Shown one piece after another: positions 17,049 through 25,906 of a stretch of 40,311 nucleotides of DNA. The stretch lies in contig NZ_JAHRWW010000021.1 in the NCBI RefSeq assembly GCF_019104945.1, forward strand, positions 1-40,311, read 5' to 3'. The DNA comes from Thermomonas sp. GTDB taxonomy: Bacteria > Pseudomonadota > Gammaproteobacteria > Xanthomonadales > Xanthomonadaceae. A program made the position numbers and the translations under genes. Position 1 is the stretch's first letter. Each line of letters starts with the position of its first letter. The notes under the pieces were generated by a model. The model was not told the DNA's origin, made no database searches, and saw only the letters and a program-made list of their open reading frames with translations.

Positions 17049-18520
17049 ATACCACCGATGCACACGTATTTCAGCTCGGTGTAGTCAAACAGGCCGTATT
17101 TTGAACCTTCGCGGCCAACACCCGATTGTTTGATCCCGCCAAACGGCGCGACTTCGGTTGAAATCAAGCCGGTATTCACACCCACGATGCCGCATTGAAG
17201 CGCTTCAGACACGCGAAATGCGCGGCTTAAATCGCGCGTATAAAAATATCCGGCCAGCCCTGCTTCCGTGGCATTCGCCAAGTCGATGGCTTCTTCTTCA
17301 TTATGAAAACGGAACAGGGGGGCGATAGGGCCAAAGGTTTCTTCATGGGCCATACGCATGCGTGCATCGACATCAAGCAAAACCGTGGGCTCGAAGAAGG
17401 TGCCGCCTAACGCGTGGCGCTTGCCGCCTAAGGCGATGCGTGCGCCGTGTTCGATGGCATCGGCAAGGTGCGCTTCTACTTTATGCAGCGCTTTAGTATC
17501 GATCAATGGACCTTGATCGGTGACACCGGCTAAGCCGTCGCCCACGCGCAGCTTGCGCACCGCTGCGATAAGTTTTTCAGCGAATGCGTCATACACATCG
17601 GTGTGTACATACAGCCGGTTGGCGCAGACGCAGGTTTGCCCGGAGTTGCGGAATTTGCTGGCGATGGCGCCTTCTACGGCGGCGTCGAGATCGGCGTCTT
17701 CAAACACGATAAATGGCGCGTTGCCGCCAAGTTCGAGCGAGACCCGCTTGAGCCCATCAGCGCACTGCGCCATCAGTTGTTTCCCTACCGAGGTTGAGCC
17801 GGTGAAGCTGAGTTTGCGCACGCTGGGGTGGGCCGTCATCGTGTGGCCAATCGCGGCTGCGTCGGCACCAGTGACGATATTGAGCACGCCTGCAGGCAAG
17901 CCTGCTTGCATCGCCAACACACCGATAGCCAGGGCTGAGTACGGTGTTTGCAGCGCGGGCTTGCACACCACCGTGCAGCCTGCGGCCAGCGCCGGACCAA
18001 GCTTGCGGCCAAGCATGGCGGAAGGAAAATTCCACGGCGTAATGGCGGCCACAACGCCAAGTGGCTGGCGCAAGGTGAGAATGCGCTTATCGGCGGCATG
18101 GCCGGGGATGGTGTCGCCGTACATGCGCTTGGCTTCTTCACCAAACCACTCGATAAAGCTTGCCGAATACGCAATTTCACCGCGCGATTCGGCCAGTGGC
18201 TTGCCCTGCTCTGCGGTCATAATGCGCGCCAAATCTTCTTGATGCTCCATCATCAGCAGGTACAGCTTGCGCAAAATATGGGCGCGCTCTTTAGCGGGTG
18301 TGTTTGCCCACGCCGGAAACGCCACTTGCGCTGCATCAATGGCGGCGCGTGTTTCAATAGCGCCCATATCGGGAACATGGCCGAGAAGTTCGCCGGTGGC
18401 GGGGTTGTACACTTCGCAGCGATCTCCACTATCGGCCGCGTGCCATTGCCCGCCAATCAAGCCGTGCTGCTGAAGTAATTGAGGGTGCGCAAGGTGCAAA
18501 CGTGCGGCGGCAGATTCCAT
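17045..18520 (-). CDS. gabD: Succinate-semialdehyde dehydrogenase, GabD type
   Basis: A 491-residue aldehyde dehydrogenase oxidising succinate semialdehyde to succinate (GABA shunt). Catalytic features are Asn164 in TPWNF, Glu263 in LELGG and Cys297 in GQTCVC; the extra Cys299 two residues on is a GabD trait. The substrate-family block [19 protein letters not shown] and the C-terminal Y-V-C-I-G match E. coli GabD closely. In the coenzyme loop (K-P-A-L-Q-T-P, residues 187-193) the position that is Glu in NAD-specific enzymes is Leu, which favours NADP; E. coli GabD has Ser there. The gene is inserted against the direction of the biotin genes between bioF and bioH. A role in glutarate- or other semialdehyde metabolism cannot be excluded. 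Confidence 0.93.
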   Translation of the reverse strand: MESAAARLHLAHPQLLQQHGLIGGQWHAADSGDRCEVYNPATGELLGHVPDMGAIETRAAIDAAQVAFPAWANTPAKERAHILRKLYLLMMEHQEDLARIMTAEQGKPLAESRGEIAYSASFIEWFGEEAKRMYGDTIPGHAADKRILTLRQPLGVVAAITPWNFPSAMLGRKLGPALAAGCTVVCKPALQTPYSALAIGVLAMQAGLPAGVLNIVTGADAAAIGHTMTAHPSVRKLSFTGSTSVGKQLMAQCADGLKRVSLELGGNAPFIVFEDADLDAAVEGAIASKFRNSGQTCVCANRLYVHTDVYDAFAEKLIAAVRKLRVGDGLAGVTDQGPLIDTKALHKVEAHLADAIEHGARIALGGKRHALGGTFFEPTVLLDVDARMRMAHEETFGPIAPLFRFHNEEEAIDLANATEAGLAGYFYTRDLSRAFRVSEALQCGIVGVNTGLISTEVAPFGGIKQSGVGREGSKYGLFDYTELKYVCIGGI

Positions 18521-18707
18521 GGCAAAGCCTCTTCAATCAATGACCAAGAGCCACAGTGTGGCGCGGCCAACATTACGCCGTTGTGGTTGTCGCCTGCAGC
18601 CTTCGCTCGACAGGCCGCAGCGGCCACCGCACACTATGCAGTTGGATCTGCGGGCTGGCGTCGCGTAAGCGCACGCCGCTTGGGCGATAGTGAAATGAAA
18701 TAAGGCA

Positions 18708-19517
18708 ATGCTTGTGGATGCGCTGCATATCGAAGTTACAGGAAAAGGCCCGCCACTGGTGCTGCTGCACGGCTGGGCGATGCACGGCGGTATTTTTGCG
18801 CCGCTGGTGGCGCAGCTCACCACGCAGCGCACGCTGTACGTGGTAGACCTTCCGGGGCATGGTCATAGCCGCAGTAGCGCCGTATCGCTTGCGCCAGAAA
18901 ATTGCGCGCGTGCCATTTTAGGGGCCGTACCGGCAGCACCGTGGTGCGGTTGGTCGTTGGGTGGTTTGATTGCGCTGCAGGCGGCGCTACTGGCTCCGCA
19001 GCAGGTATCGAAACTGGCGATGCTCTGCGCAACCCCCAAGTTTGTGTTGGCTGAAGATTGGCCACAAGGCATGTCACGCGATGTTTTTACCGGGTTCGAA
19101 GCGGGGCTGCGCAGCGATTGGCGCGCCACGATCGATCGGTTTATCGCGCTTGAAGCGTTTGGCTCTGATCAAATGCGCGAAGAATTGAAACTGCTGCGCG
19201 ATGCGGTGCTTGAGCGTGGGGAGCCTTCTACACGGGTGCTGCAAGAAGGGCTGCAGGTGCTTGAATCTAGCGATTTGCGCGAGCATTTGCCTGCGCTGCA
19301 GGTGCCCAGTGTGTGGATTGCAGGACGTCGCGACCGCCTAGTTAACCCGCAGGCGATGCAGGCCTCGGCGCAGTTATCACCGAATGCGCGCTATGTTCAG
19401 ATCGAACACGCTGGGCACGCGCCTTTTTTAACCCATGCACAGGCGGTTGCTGAAGTGCTGGTGGGTTTTCTACAGAAAAACGAAGAGTCTTTAGTGTATG
19501 AGTGCAACATTGTTTGA
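18708..19517 (+). CDS. bioH: Pimeloyl-ACP methyl ester carboxylesterase
   Basis: A 269-residue alpha/beta hydrolase that removes the methyl group from pimeloyl-ACP methyl ester, ending the disguised fatty-acid cycles started by BioC. The triad is visible: Ser83 in G-W-S-L-G-G, Asp209 in AGRRDRLV and His237 in EHAGHAPFL. The early LLHGWAMH block carries the oxyanion loop, as in E. coli BioH. The protein is cytoplasmic with no signal peptide. It overlaps bioC by 20 bases, and this pairing strengthens the assignment over a generic hydrolase. The 187 bases between it and the divergent gabD should hold both promoters; I could not pick out a convincing one. Confidence 0.94.
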   Translation: MLVDALHIEVTGKGPPLVLLHGWAMHGGIFAPLVAQLTTQRTLYVVDLPGHGHSRSSAVSLAPENCARAILGAVPAAPWCGWSLGGLIALQAALLAPQQVSKLAMLCATPKFVLAEDWPQGMSRDVFTGFEAGLRSDWRATIDRFIALEAFGSDQMREELKLLRDAVLERGEPSTRVLQEGLQVLESSDLREHLPALQVPSVWIAGRRDRLVNPQAMQASAQLSPNARYVQIEHAGHAPFLTHAQAVAEVLVGFLQKNEESLVYECNIV

Positions 19518-20406
19518 TGCTAGGCAAGTACGGCGCGCGTTTTCACGTTCGGCGGAGAGCTATGACGCGGTTGCACACGTGCAAAAAATTGCCGAAGCGC
19601 GGCTTTTAGAATCACTGGATTATCTGGATGACCCGGCACTGGCGCGCAAGCCACCGCAGCGCGTATTGGATTTAGGCTGCGGTACCGGAAGTGCAACGCG
19701 GTTTATGCAAAAACGCTGGCCGAAAGCCGAAGTGATTGCGATGGATCTTGCGCTGCCGATGCTACAAAAAACGCAGGCGGCTTCTAAAACATGGAACCCG
19801 TTTGTGCAGGTGCCGCGTCCGATCTGCGCCGACGCACGGCGCATTCCACTGGCAGAAGGTACGGTTGATGTGCTGTTTTCCAACCTGTGCCTGCAATGGG
19901 TCGAAGATTTAGAAGGCGTGCTCAATAGCTTCCGTCGCGTGCTGAAGCCGCAGGGGCTGCTACTGTTTTCAACCTTTGGCCCGGAAACACTATGGGAGCT
20001 GCGTGGCGCGTTTGCGCAAGCTGATGAAGTGCCGCATATCAGCCCGTTTGTGGACACCGCGGGTGTGGGCGATGCGCTGATCAACGCTGGGTTTTTCCAG
20101 CCGGTGGTGGATCGTGATGAAGAGACGACCCATTACGACAGCATGCCCGCATTGATGCACGAGTTGCGCGATTTGGGCGCCACCAATGCACTGCAGTCGC
20201 GGCGTGCAACGCTCACTGGGCGTGGCCGTTTCAAAGCTGCTGGCGCGGCCTATGAAGCGCACCGCACGGCGCAAGGGCTGCCCGCAACGTGGGAAATTGT
20301 CAGTGCGATGGCGTGGGCACCAGAACACGGCGCGCCAATCCGCGAAGGCGGTGCCGACTTGGTGGCGGTGCCAGTAGCCAGTATCCCCATTCGTCGGCGC
20401 AAATGA
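19498..20406 (+). CDS. bioC: Malonyl-ACP O-methyltransferase
   Basis: A 302-residue SAM-dependent methyltransferase that caps malonyl-ACP so that the fatty-acid machinery can elongate it to pimeloyl-ACP. Family features are the N-terminal RRAFSRSAESYD block, SAM motif I VLDLGCGTG, the acidic residue of motif II in VIAMDLALPML, FSNLCLQWV, and GLLLFSTFGPETLWELR. Length is somewhat above E. coli BioC (251), owing mainly to insertions before FSNL and at the C-terminus, as in xanthomonad homologues. The start overlaps bioH by 20 bases and the stop overlaps the next ATG by four, so bioH-bioC-transporter is one transcriptional unit. Confidence 0.95.
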   Translation: MSATLFDARQVRRAFSRSAESYDAVAHVQKIAEARLLESLDYLDDPALARKPPQRVLDLGCGTGSATRFMQKRWPKAEVIAMDLALPMLQKTQAASKTWNPFVQVPRPICADARRIPLAEGTVDVLFSNLCLQWVEDLEGVLNSFRRVLKPQGLLLFSTFGPETLWELRGAFAQADEVPHISPFVDTAGVGDALINAGFFQPVVDRDEETTHYDSMPALMHELRDLGATNALQSRRATLTGRGRFKAAGAAYEAHRTAQGLPATWEIVSAMAWAPEHGAPIREGGADLVAVPVASIPIRRRK

Positions 20407-21395
20407 CGGCGCATCAAAAAACTCTGTTGGCCATTGCGCTGTCGCTGCTGTCGGCGGCGCTGTTCACCACGACGTATGTACTCAATCGCGCGGTGGCGCT
20501 GCAGGGCGGGCATTGGGCGTGGACGGCATCGCTGCGCTATTTGTTTATGCTGCCCTTGCTGCTGCCGCTAATGCCTTGGCAGGGCGGCGTTGCGCCGGTG
20601 CTGCGCGCGCTGCGTGCGGCGCCGCTGGTCTGGCTTGGCTGGAGCTTGTGCGGGTTCGTGCTGTTTTACGCACTACTCAGCTTTGCTGCGAGCAGCGGGC
20701 CGGGCTGGCTGGTGGCAGGTAGCTTTCAGCTGATGGTGGTCACGGGCATGCTGTGTGCGCCGCTGCTCTACGACGATGCGCGTGCGCGCATTCCGCGTGC
20801 AGGTTTGATGATTGGTCTCGTCATTGTGGCGGGCGTGCTATTGATGCAATTCGGCCACGCCCAAGGCGCGCCGGACGCAAATGGCTGGATCGCGCTGCTA
20901 TGTGTGGTGATTGCCGCGTTTGCCTACCCGGTGGGCAACCGTGGCCTGCTGGTGTATCTGGAAAAAAACAAGATCGCGCTCAATGCCACACAGCGCGTGC
21001 TGGGGCTAACGCTGGCAAGTTATCCGGTGTGGCTGGCGATGGCGTTGTGGGCGTGGCAGCAGGCGGGGCCGCCCCCGGCTGAACAAATTGAAATGACACT
21101 GATTGTGGCCCTAGTGGCGGGTGTTGCGGCCACGGTGTTATTTTTTCAAGCCACCGGCATGGTGCGTGATAACGCAACCGCGCTGGGGGCCGTGGAAGCC
21201 ATGCAAGCCTCTGAAGTCATTATTGCGATGGTGCTGGGCACCCTATTTTTTGGTGAGCGCTGGCCTAGCGGAATGGCGCTGGCGGGCGCGTTATTGGTGG
21301 TGGCAGGAATTGCGCTATTTGCGTGGATGGTGGCGCGCAAAGCCGCGCATGACCCGCGTGAAGTCAAAGCGCAGCGCAGCGAACGCACGACATAA
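20403..21395 (+). CDS. DMT-superfamily inner-membrane transporter (EmrE/EamA type)
   Basis: A 330-residue membrane protein with about ten hydrophobic segments, from LLAIALSLLSAALFTTTYVLN (residues 7-27) to LAGALLVVAGIALFAWMVA near the end. The two-times-five-helix layout and the conserved late block VEAMQASEVIIAMVLGTLFFGERWP fit the putative multidrug-resistance branch of the DMT superfamily. The start ATG at 20403 overlaps the bioC stop; a longer in-frame reading from 20289 lies wholly inside bioC and is rejected. The substrate is unknown. Coupling to bioC raises the possibility of biotin or precursor transport, but family membership alone would equally fit drug or metabolite export. Confidence 0.85.
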   Translation: MTAHQKTLLAIALSLLSAALFTTTYVLNRAVALQGGHWAWTASLRYLFMLPLLLPLMPWQGGVAPVLRALRAAPLVWLGWSLCGFVLFYALLSFAASSGPGWLVAGSFQLMVVTGMLCAPLLYDDARARIPRAGLMIGLVIVAGVLLMQFGHAQGAPDANGWIALLCVVIAAFAYPVGNRGLLVYLEKNKIALNATQRVLGLTLASYPVWLAMALWAWQQAGPPPAEQIEMTLIVALVAGVAATVLFFQATGMVRDNATALGAVEAMQASEVIIAMVLGTLFFGERWPSGMALAGALLVVAGIALFAWMVARKAAHDPREVKAQRSERTT

Positions 21396-21837
21396 CTAAT
21401 GGTGATGTTTGTAAAAGTGTGCGCAATATCAAGGTTGAACCGGGGTGTGCGTCACATGAATAACCGCTAACGGCCGGATATAAAAAAAGCACGTCACATC
21501 ACGTCAATTCGCGTTACCCTATACGGGTCGGTGCCTGTTGGGATGTTCCGGATCCCCCCTGTTCCGCCTGTCCCGCAGGCATCGACGCTGATGCACTGCG
21601 AAGCGCGCTTGCGCGCACGCGGAACACTGCATCAAAAGCTGCAAAAACGTGCAGAAAAGAGTGAGGGCCGACTATCCCCCGACAGTCGGCCCTCATAGCG
21701 TCCTTGACCTACGCAGGATTGGCCCCTGTTCAGTCCAACCATCGCCTTGCGGCGTGCCACGCCAAGTGCTGGCCTTTATTAAGCAAACATTGTGCCAACC
21801 CGTGGTGCGTAGGCCCATTGCGCGCGATAATTTCCCG
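21396..21837. other. Structured intergenic region / mnmG leader
   Basis: The only stretch above 300 bases without a gene. It holds CGTCA direct repeats at 21450, 21492 and 21502 (spacings 42 and 10 bases), a palindromic ACCC-TATAC-GGGT around 21515-21528, a GC-rich segment with several short inverted repeats, and the perfect hairpin listed next. Weak hairpins continue at about 21746-21766. A reading frame continuous with mnmG runs back to 21649 but has no family similarity in its first 63 codons, so I treat it as leader. No known riboswitch class was recognised. Confidence 0.5.
21662..21695. other. Perfect 12-bp hairpin upstream of mnmG
   Basis: Bases 21662-21673 pair without mismatch with 21684-21695, leaving a ten-base C-rich loop (21674-21683). 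No T-tract follows on the plus strand, so it is not a classical intrinsic terminator. It could be a transcript-stabilising or regulatory structure in the mnmG leader, or a factor-dependent stop for the bioC-transporter transcript. Confidence 0.6.
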
Positions 21838-23727
21838 ATGAGCAATTCTTTTTCTAGCTTTGATGTCATTGTGATTGGTGGTGGCCACGCTGGCACCGAG
21901 GCTGCGCTGGCCTCGGCGCGTGCCGGTGCGCGCACGCTGCTGCTCACCCACAACATCGAAACCGTGGGCGCGATGAGCTGCAACCCAGCCATTGGCGGCA
22001 TTGGTAAAGGCCATCTGGTCAAAGAAATTGACGCGCTGGGCGGCATCATGGCGAAAGCCGCCGATGCAGCGGGTATCCAGTGGCGCGTGCTCAATGCATC
22101 GAAAGGCCCTGCGGTGCGCGCAACGCGCTGTCAGGCCGACCGCGGCCTGTACCGCGCCTTCATTCGCAAAGCAGTAGAAGCGCAGGAAAATCTATTGGTG
22201 TTCCAAGCGGCGGTCGATGATTTAATCATCGAGCAAGACGCTGTGCGTGGCGCCATTACGCAGACGGGGCTGAGGTTCACCGCTCCGGCGGTGGTGCTCA
22301 CCGCGGGCACCTTCCTTGCGGGCAAAATTCATATTGGCGAAACCCAGTACGCCGCCGGACGCATGGGCGATCCGCCATCTTCGACGCTTGCGCACAAGCT
22401 GCGTGAAGGCCGCTTTGTGGTGGATCGGCTCAAAACCGGCACGCCGCCGCGCCTCGATGGCCGCACGCTGGATTATTCGGTGATGCAAGTGCAGCCCGGC
22501 GATACCCCACGCCCTGTATTTTCATATATGGGCCGTCTTGCCGACCACCCGGAACAGGTGAATTGCTGGATCACCCATACCAGCGAGCGCACCCACGAAA
22601 TCATTCGTGCCGCGTTGCACCGCAGCCCACTGTATTCGGGCCAGATCGAAGGCATTGGCCCGCGTTACTGCCCGTCGATTGAAGACAAAGTAGTGCGTTT
22701 TGCGGAAAAAAATTCGCACCAAATTTTTGTTGAACCCGAAGGGTTGAACGTTACTGAGATCTACCCCAACGGGGTGAGCACGTCGCTACCGTTTGACGTG
22801 CAGTTGGACGTGGTGCGCAGCATTCCTGGGTTTGAACGCGCGCACATCACTCGCCCCGGCTATGCGATTGAATACGACTTCTTTGACCCGCGCGGGCTGA
22901 AGATGACGTTGGAAACCAAAGCGGTATCGGGCCTGTTTTTTGCAGGCCAGATCAACGGCACAACCGGTTATGAAGAAGCGGCGGCGCAAGGCCTGTTGGC
23001 GGGCGTCAACGCCGCGCGGTTTGTGCAGGAACAAGAAGCATGGAGCTTGCGCCGCGACGAAGCCTACCTCGGCGTGTTGGTGGATGATCTCATCACCCAC
23101 GGCACCTCCGAGCCGTACCGCATGTTCACCAGCCGCGCAGAGTATCGCTTGCAGCTGCGCGAAGACAACGCCGATGCACGGCTGACGCCCATGGGGCGCG
23201 CGCTTGGGTTAGTGGATGATGCGCGCTGGCAAGCGTTCTCACAAAAAACCGAAACCATTGCAGCGGAGACAGCGCGCTTGGGTGCGTTATGGGCGTCACC
23301 GAATAATGCACTGGGCGCATCGATTGCGCGCCAGCTGGGTGTGGAAGTGAGCCGCGAAAACAACGTGCTGGACTTATTGCGCAGGCCCGAAGTGGACTAT
23401 GCCGGACTGATGCAGGTGCCAGAACTTGGCCCAGGCGTGAGCGATGCCAAGGTGATCGAACAAATTGAAATCGCTACGAAATACGCGGGTTATTTAGAGC
23501 GCCAGCGCGAAGAGATTGCGCGTCAGCATCGCCATGAGGCCACGCGTATTCCAGAGACATTTGATTTCAATAACGTACGCGGACTTTCGGCCGAAGTGCT
23601 GCAAAAATTCCAACGTGTGCGCCCGCAAACCGTGGGGCAAGCGCAGCGTATCCCTGGTGTGACCCCGGCGGCCATTTCACTACTCTTGGTGCATTTAGAA
23701 CGCGCAAGGCGCGAGCGCGCTGCGTAG
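21838..23727 (+). CDS. mnmG: tRNA uridine-5-carboxymethylaminomethyl modification enzyme MnmG
   Basis: A 629-residue FAD enzyme (GidA) that with MnmE modifies U34 of certain tRNAs. The FAD-binding motif [12 protein letters not shown] sits near residue 12. Family blocks include [80 protein letters not shown] and TSRAEYRL. The C-terminal domain ends with [16 protein letters not shown], typical for MnmE/tRNA binding. Length equals the E. coli protein (629). The ATG at 21838 is chosen because the [16 protein letters not shown] start aligns with the family; upstream in-frame codons look non-coding. The long leader is described separately. The partner mnmE is not in this window. Confidence 0.97.
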   Translation: MSNSFSSFDVIVIGGGHAGTEAALASARAGARTLLLTHNIETVGAMSCNPAIGGIGKGHLVKEIDALGGIMAKAADAAGIQWRVLNASKGPAVRATRCQADRGLYRAFIRKAVEAQENLLVFQAAVDDLIIEQDAVRGAITQTGLRFTAPAVVLTAGTFLAGKIHIGETQYAAGRMGDPPSSTLAHKLREGRFVVDRLKTGTPPRLDGRTLDYSVMQVQPGDTPRPVFSYMGRLADHPEQVNCWITHTSERTHEIIRAALHRSPLYSGQIEGIGPRYCPSIEDKVVRFAEKNSHQIFVEPEGLNVTEIYPNGVSTSLPFDVQLDVVRSIPGFERAHITRPGYAIEYDFFDPRGLKMTLETKAVSGLFFAGQINGTTGYEEAAAQGLLAGVNAARFVQEQEAWSLRRDEAYLGVLVDDLITHGTSEPYRMFTSRAEYRLQLREDNADARLTPMGRALGLVDDARWQAFSQKTETIAAETARLGALWASPNNALGASIARQLGVEVSRENNVLDLLRRPEVDYAGLMQVPELGPGVSDAKVIEQIEIATKYAGYLERQREEIARQHRHEATRIPETFDFNNVRGLSAEVLQKFQRVRPQTVGQAQRIPGVTPAAISLLLVHLERARRERAA

Positions 23728-23768
23728 CAGGCTGCAAATTTACAGTGCGGAAGGCGTATCCTGCGGGG

Positions 23769-25040
23769 ATGAAACCACATATCGCCTTCCTGCTGTGTTC
23801 GACCCTTCTTGGCTTGAGTGCTTGCCAGAAAAATGCGCCACCTGCGCCTACCGGCAATGGCCAGTACAGTGCGCAAACTTGGGTGCTTCCCGCTGAGCAA
23901 GGTTCGCTGGCGCCTGATCTGGCACGCGCCCCCGATGGGCGGGTATTGCTGAGTTGGGTCAAGCGCACCGAAGGCCGTCGCAATGTGTTGCAATTTGCGT
24001 CCTATACCGAGCAAGATGGCTGGCAGAGCCAACCGCGCACCATTGCCGTGGGTAATTCGCTGCTGGCCAACGCCGCCGATACGCCACATATCATGGCCAC
24101 GCCCGATGGCGCGCTGTGGGTGCAGTGGCTACAAACGCTGCCGGAAAGCCCGTCGGGTTATGACGTCGTGCTGGCGCGCTCGAAAGATGGCGGCATGCGC
24201 TGGGAGCAGATCACGCGGGTGAATAGTGACGGCACCGCGGCCGAGCATGGGTTTGCCTCGCTATGGCCGGTGGGTGAAGACGCGCTGGGTGTGGCTTGGC
24301 TGGATGGGCGCGCCAAAAAGCCTGCGGAGATGCCGATGGAACATGCGCAAATGGCGCATATGCACATGCAGGGGGACATGCAGCTGCGTGCCAATCTCTT
24401 CGACCTAAATTTAAGCCGTGGTGAAGATGCCGTGGTAGATGCGCGCACCTGCGACTGTTGCCAAAGCGTTGCCGTGCTGACCAGCAAAGGGCCGCTGCTG
24501 GCGTGGCGGGATCGCAGTGAAGAGGAAGAGCGTGACATCGCCGTGGCACGTTTGCAGGGGACGGTGTGGAGCGCGCCGACGCTGGTGCATGCCGACCACT
24601 GGCGGGTGGAATCGTGCCCGGTGTCCGGCCCTGCAATGGCAGCGCAGGGCGATCAAGTGGTGCTGGGCTGGTATAGCGAAGCGGGGGGAACGCCGCTGCT
24701 GCAGCTTGCCCATAGCAGCAATGCAGGGGATAGCTTCGGCGCGCCGGTGGTGCTGGAAAAAGAGGCGGCGACGTTAGGCCGTATCGCAATGGGTTTAGAT
24801 ACGCAGCAAGCCTGGGTGGCATGGCTGCGCGAAACAAGTGAAGGCCAAACGCTGATGCTGGCGCGCTATACACCGGATTTGAGCAAGCGCCTGCAAACGC
24901 TTGAGGTGGCCAAGTTGGGGGCTAAGGGAATGGCCAGTGGGTATCCCAAATTAGCCGTTGGGCAAGATATGGCGTGGCTGGTGTGGACGGATGTGAGCAA
25001 TGGCGTTCCACATGTAAAGGGTGCGCGCATCACGCGGTAA
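23769..25040 (+). CDS. Sialidase-fold (BNR-type) lipoprotein with Met/His and CDCC clusters
   Basis: A 423-residue predicted lipoprotein: hydrophobic start and lipobox L-S-A-C with Cys19 as the lipidation site. The mature part has repeated segments of sialidase/BNR style (ARSKDGGMRWEQITRV, AHSSNAGDSFGAPVVL, AWLDGRAKKP), indicating a six-bladed propeller. I do not see the arginine triad needed to claim sialidase activity. Unusual features are a Met/His-rich stretch from residue 188 to about 206 (MPMEHAQMAHMHMQGDMQ) and the motif C228-D-C230-C231, both of which could bind soft metals such as copper. The ATG at 23769 has GCGGGG just before it and begins 41 bases after mnmG. Its stop lies one base from the stop of the converging SHOCT protein. 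Function is unknown. Confidence 0.8.
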   Translation: MKPHIAFLLCSTLLGLSACQKNAPPAPTGNGQYSAQTWVLPAEQGSLAPDLARAPDGRVLLSWVKRTEGRRNVLQFASYTEQDGWQSQPRTIAVGNSLLANAADTPHIMATPDGALWVQWLQTLPESPSGYDVVLARSKDGGMRWEQITRVNSDGTAAEHGFASLWPVGEDALGVAWLDGRAKKPAEMPMEHAQMAHMHMQGDMQLRANLFDLNLSRGEDAVVDARTCDCCQSVAVLTSKGPLLAWRDRSEEEERDIAVARLQGTVWSAPTLVHADHWRVESCPVSGPAMAAQGDQVVLGWYSEAGGTPLLQLAHSSNAGDSFGAPVVLEKEAATLGRIAMGLDTQQAWVAWLRETSEGQTLMLARYTPDLSKRLQTLEVAKLGAKGMASGYPKLAVGQDMAWLVWTDVSNGVPHVKGARITR

Positions 25041-25041
25041 C

Positions 25042-25833
25042 TTATAACGAGCGTAGAATTTCGGCCTTCTTCGTTTCGTACTCAGCATCACTAAGAAGCC
25101 CTTTGTCGTGCAGCGCGTTGAGCTGCTGGATGCGGCTGGCTACGCTCTCGCTCGAATTCTCGGGCTGTACTTGCTTGAATGTGACATTGTACTTTTCAAA
25201 GATCTGACGCACAGGCGCTTGTTTATTTCCTGAGAAGATTGCCGACAGCAGTGAGGAATCTGCGGAAGCACTGGGCGTTGGCTCCGGTTGCGAGGGGGAA
25301 GCGGCGCCTGCTGAAGAGGGTTTGAATGCAAGGCTAACCAACCAGGTAAGAGGCAATAAAAACAGCGCCACAATGGCCGAGTAGTACAAGGTGGCCACGC
25401 CAAGGAGTTTGAATGAGATGTCCTCTTGCTTGCCTTGCGCATCGGTACAAATGAATGTGATCGACGTGCCGCGTTGGCCGGGCTTATAGGAATAATCCTG
25501 CGAGTTGACGCGGGTCTCGCCGTCGCAAATATAGTGGGCCGCAGCCAGTGGAATTTTGGGCTGTGCAACGCCGCCGATTGTCACAATCATCAAGCCAATA
25601 AAAAGCGATACAGGAATGGCCGCAAGGCGGATGCCCCAGCGCACGACGGCGAAACAGCCACCGGCTTTGTGTTGCAGCTGCGACAGTACGGGGTTATTGC
25701 CTTTAACGCGATTGAAAACGAGCCTGAACACAAAAAACATGATCAGTGGGGTGATCAGCATCGGGAGAAAGCTTAGCCCGAACGTCAGTATTGAGATCCA
25801 GTTTCCAATGCTGTCCATGATGTAGGCGGCCAC
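25042..25833 (-). CDS. Membrane protein with C-terminal SHOCT domain
   Basis: A 263-residue protein with three predicted membrane segments (about residues 13-40, 70-95 and 155-182), a short extracytoplasmic section containing YICDGETRVNSQDYSYKPGQRG between the second and third, then a Pro/Ser/Ala-rich linker. The last 31 residues (SRIQQLNALHDKGLLSDAEYETKKAEILRSL) are a classic SHOCT domain, a small helical oligomerisation module. Overall function is unknown. The start may be the GTG at 25833 or the ATG at 25818; neither has a strong ribosome site. It follows the kinase gene by 73 bases on the same strand, so it could be part of that unit or independently transcribed. Confidence 0.75.
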   Translation of the reverse strand: MAAYIMDSIGNWISILTFGLSFLPMLITPLIMFFVFRLVFNRVKGNNPVLSQLQHKAGGCFAVVRWGIRLAAIPVSLFIGLMIVTIGGVAQPKIPLAAAHYICDGETRVNSQDYSYKPGQRGTSITFICTDAQGKQEDISFKLLGVATLYYSAIVALFLLPLTWLVSLAFKPSSAGAASPSQPEPTPSASADSSLLSAIFSGNKQAPVRQIFEKYNVTFKQVQPENSSESVASRIQQLNALHDKGLLSDAEYETKKAEILRSL

Positions 25834-25906
25834 GAAATGACTTCAGATACATTGATATAAGCCAGTTCGCAAGAAAACCGGACATTCCGTATCAGCGGCA
25901 GTGGGA

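Noticed and set aside
18479-18703. Open frame of 74 codons across the gabD-bioH gap
   Set aside because: It begins inside gabD on the opposite strand, has no recognisable domain and reads like GC-rich intergenic DNA.
21649-21837. N-terminal extension of mnmG by 63 codons
   Set aside because: The extension has no family similarity, includes the perfect hairpin, and the 629-residue form from 21838 matches the family exactly.
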